DNA of 64,000 nucleotides, taken from Phaseolus vulgaris (lineage: Eukaryota > Streptophyta > Magnoliopsida > Fabales > Fabaceae). Position 1 is the first letter of the stretch. Each line of letters opens with the position of its first letter. The stretch spans positions 34,302,823-34,366,822 of the forward strand of contig NC_023750.2 of assembly GCF_000499845.2 (NCBI RefSeq), written 5' to 3'. A program made the translations under genes and the position numbers. Positions 62,137 through 64,000 of the stretch are shown here, in pieces. The notes below the pieces were generated by a model. The model saw nothing but the letters and a program-made list of their open reading frames with translations, ran no database searches and had not been told where the DNA came from.

Positions 62137-64000
62137 CACCTTAAAAATTAAACTTAAAATTTAATTTAATATTACAAAAATAAACTTGTAAACTAAAATT
62201 TGTACTCACTTAATCTTATCCCAATGTATCAGATATCTCGAACATGTAGACACTATAATAGAAATAATAGAAATGCTAAAATAGAAATGAGATGTGAACC
62301 TATTACCTATAAATAAAAATAAGAGGAAGAATATTTTAAAGAAGTCAAAATAGGAATGTTATAGGATTTGGAAGCACAATGATTGTTCTTAAAAAATGAT
62401 TGTAAAACAACTATTTAGTTTTAAGTTTTTTTTTTTAAGTGATTGTAATATAATAAAAAAACTGATGTAGGGTTACTTCTTTACTATAATAAAAAGACAT
62501 TTTTAATAAGGCTGCAGTAATAACGAAGTTTTTATTTTAAAAAAAAATAGAGATAGAAAGAGAAGAAACAAAAGCATAAGTTAATTACTTATAAAAAAAA
62601 CATTTTTACGTTTTTTTGAAATAATTTTACCAAAAAACATTAAAATTATCACTGGGTCATTATTTTAATAATAAATGTAACTTTTATACTTTTTAAAAAA
62701 ATAAACATATAGCTTTATTCTTTCCCTTTAGTAATCGAGTTTTATATTATTAAAGGTTGAGTTTTTACCCATTTTCAAGCAAGTTTTTTCTTTTGCAAAT
62801 TATGTTACATATTTTTTTTCAATTTTTTCTCATGAATTAATTTTTATTTATAAAATTCTAACAGTTATAAAATTTTAAAAAATACTTCGAAAAACATAAA
62901 TTTCTGAATATTTTGAGAAGTTGTTTTGAGTAGTTTCTAAAAAGAACTAAATAAAAAAAAAGTTATGACTAACTACCTAAATCTAAACAATAATACACTG
63001 CTAATAATAAATTCATACGGAATTTTTAATACATTTGCACAATTAATGACATTTGAATCTTGAACTTATTCAAACTTTCCATTACTATAGTGACCCTACT
63101 ATCTAAGCTAATTCACAATAATTTCATGTCTAATAAGATAAGTCACATGGGAAGGAGGTAGTGATAAGGATATATCAACATAACACAATAATAATGAAAT
63201 ACGTAGTAGAATATCAAAATTCTCTTGTAAGAATATGAGAAAAACATTCATACAAAAATAAAGTATAAACCCTAAACACTATTATAAATTCTTACTTTAA
63301 TAATTTCAATATCACCATTTCCTCATCCATGGATATAAAGAGAAAAACTAAGATAATTACTTAAGAATATATATCATGAGTTCCTTCACTTTGAATTATT
63401 CATCTTCACTATTACTCTTCCTGAAGAAGGAAATGAGGATAAACTCTATGTTTGAGATGTGGTGAGAAAGAAGAGTGTGGATTTAGGGGAGGTATATTTT
63501 TCCCATCCATGCTATGTAACAGGTATATACTGAACTGTGTATTGTGTATTGGATACAGTATACAGATTTGTGTGTACGACTTGAGTTTTAAGAGTGGCAT
63601 AAGTTATAGGTGATTGTTCACTAGAATAGAAGGCCTAGGTAATCCGTAGGGTATTTGATAACGGGACAAAAGAAAAACTATAAAGATGAATAGAGATGGA
63701 TTTGAGATGGAATAAGTTCAAAACTGGTATGAAATAGGAAGCAAGATGAAGCCATGGAGAAGTTAATGGAATATGCTGACACCCTGTTGTTGTTGTGGTT
63801 GGAAAATTGAATAGGTGATGGCAGCACAGAAATAGGAAACTCATGATAGTGAAGATGTGAGGGCCTGGGTTGAGTTTTCCATTCAAAGAGCAACAATCCC
63901 ACATGAGCTTTTCAGACTCAACTTAGCCAAAAGTTGTGTGCATAGGAAATAGACAGCTTGATGATCTTTCCATGCTGTGCCTTATCTATCTTAGATTTGA
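62137..64000. other. Right edge, no gene recognised
   Basis: AT-rich to about 63350, then less so. Overlapping minus-strand frames at 63412-63600 and 63635-63904 have no recognised domain. The last 600 bp could be the edge of a gene outside the window. Confidence 0.4.

Noticed and set aside
63412..63904. Overlapping minus-strand frames near the right edge as a gene
   Set aside because: No domain or splice structure recognised, and two frames overlap; could be chance or the flank of a gene outside the window.

Overview
This is a window of plant nuclear DNA. The evidence is intron-split genes with GT..AG junctions, a tRNA gene with a Pol III terminator, plant-only gene families and very AT-rich intergenic DNA full of LTR retrotransposons and small transposons. 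Several repeat families and the sequence style of the two large genes suggest a legume, probably a Phaseoleae bean such as Phaseolus or Vigna. That placement is an inference and was not tested.

Only four host genes can be supported. (1) 6887-7423 (+) is a single-exon C2-domain protein resembling the BON1-associated proteins BAP1/BAP2. (2) 8552-8622 (+) is an intact tRNA-Gly(GCC), with a decayed copy about 1.5 kb downstream. (3) 11178-15163 (-) is a 13-exon GSK3/SHAGGY-like kinase of plant group III, with a fully consistent 469-codon model. (4) 33499-38853 (-) is a 9-exon class IV HD-ZIP START transcription factor of the HDG1/ANL2 type, with a consistent 831-codon model. The genes do not form a pathway. 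Three of them belong to families acting in signalling or development: membrane-linked defence, GSK3 signalling and epidermal differentiation.

The rest is mobile DNA in layers. At 0.35-1.5 kb a CACTA-type element with a TAT target duplication carries a nested miniature LTR element (TRIM) with its own 5-bp duplication. Tat/Ogre-like gypsy LTR fragments lie at 1.5-2.9, 29.8-30.2, 31.6-32.0 and 60.0-60.3 kb. A copia element lacking its 3' half lies at 17.2-19.3 kb. A gypsy relic at 27.8-30.2 kb keeps part of gag, the integrase tail, a tandem-repeat block and one LTR. A 1.4-kb Mutator-like fold-back element with 0.45-kb arms and a 10-bp duplication lies at 42.28-43.71 kb. At 46.3-49.9 kb a LINE relic is split by a TRIM solo LTR, followed by a second, inverted LTR fused directly to a copia element lacking its 5' half, whose RT/RNase H frame is still open. 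A CACTA-like element with 51-bp internal repeats lies at 53.84-54.65 kb. Around eleven copies of a palindromic family with CACTACAAGAAAATC-type ends are scattered from 24 to 62 kb, with an older one near 5.7 kb.

No convincing new biological system was found. The most unusual structures are the very small TRIM family and its nested, solo and fused forms, the LINE/TRIM/copia junction near 47.3 kb, and the long-arm Mutator-like element. Long stretches (3-4.9, 19.3-21.7, 39.2-41.6, 55.7-58.1 and 62.1-64 kb) hold no recognisable gene.
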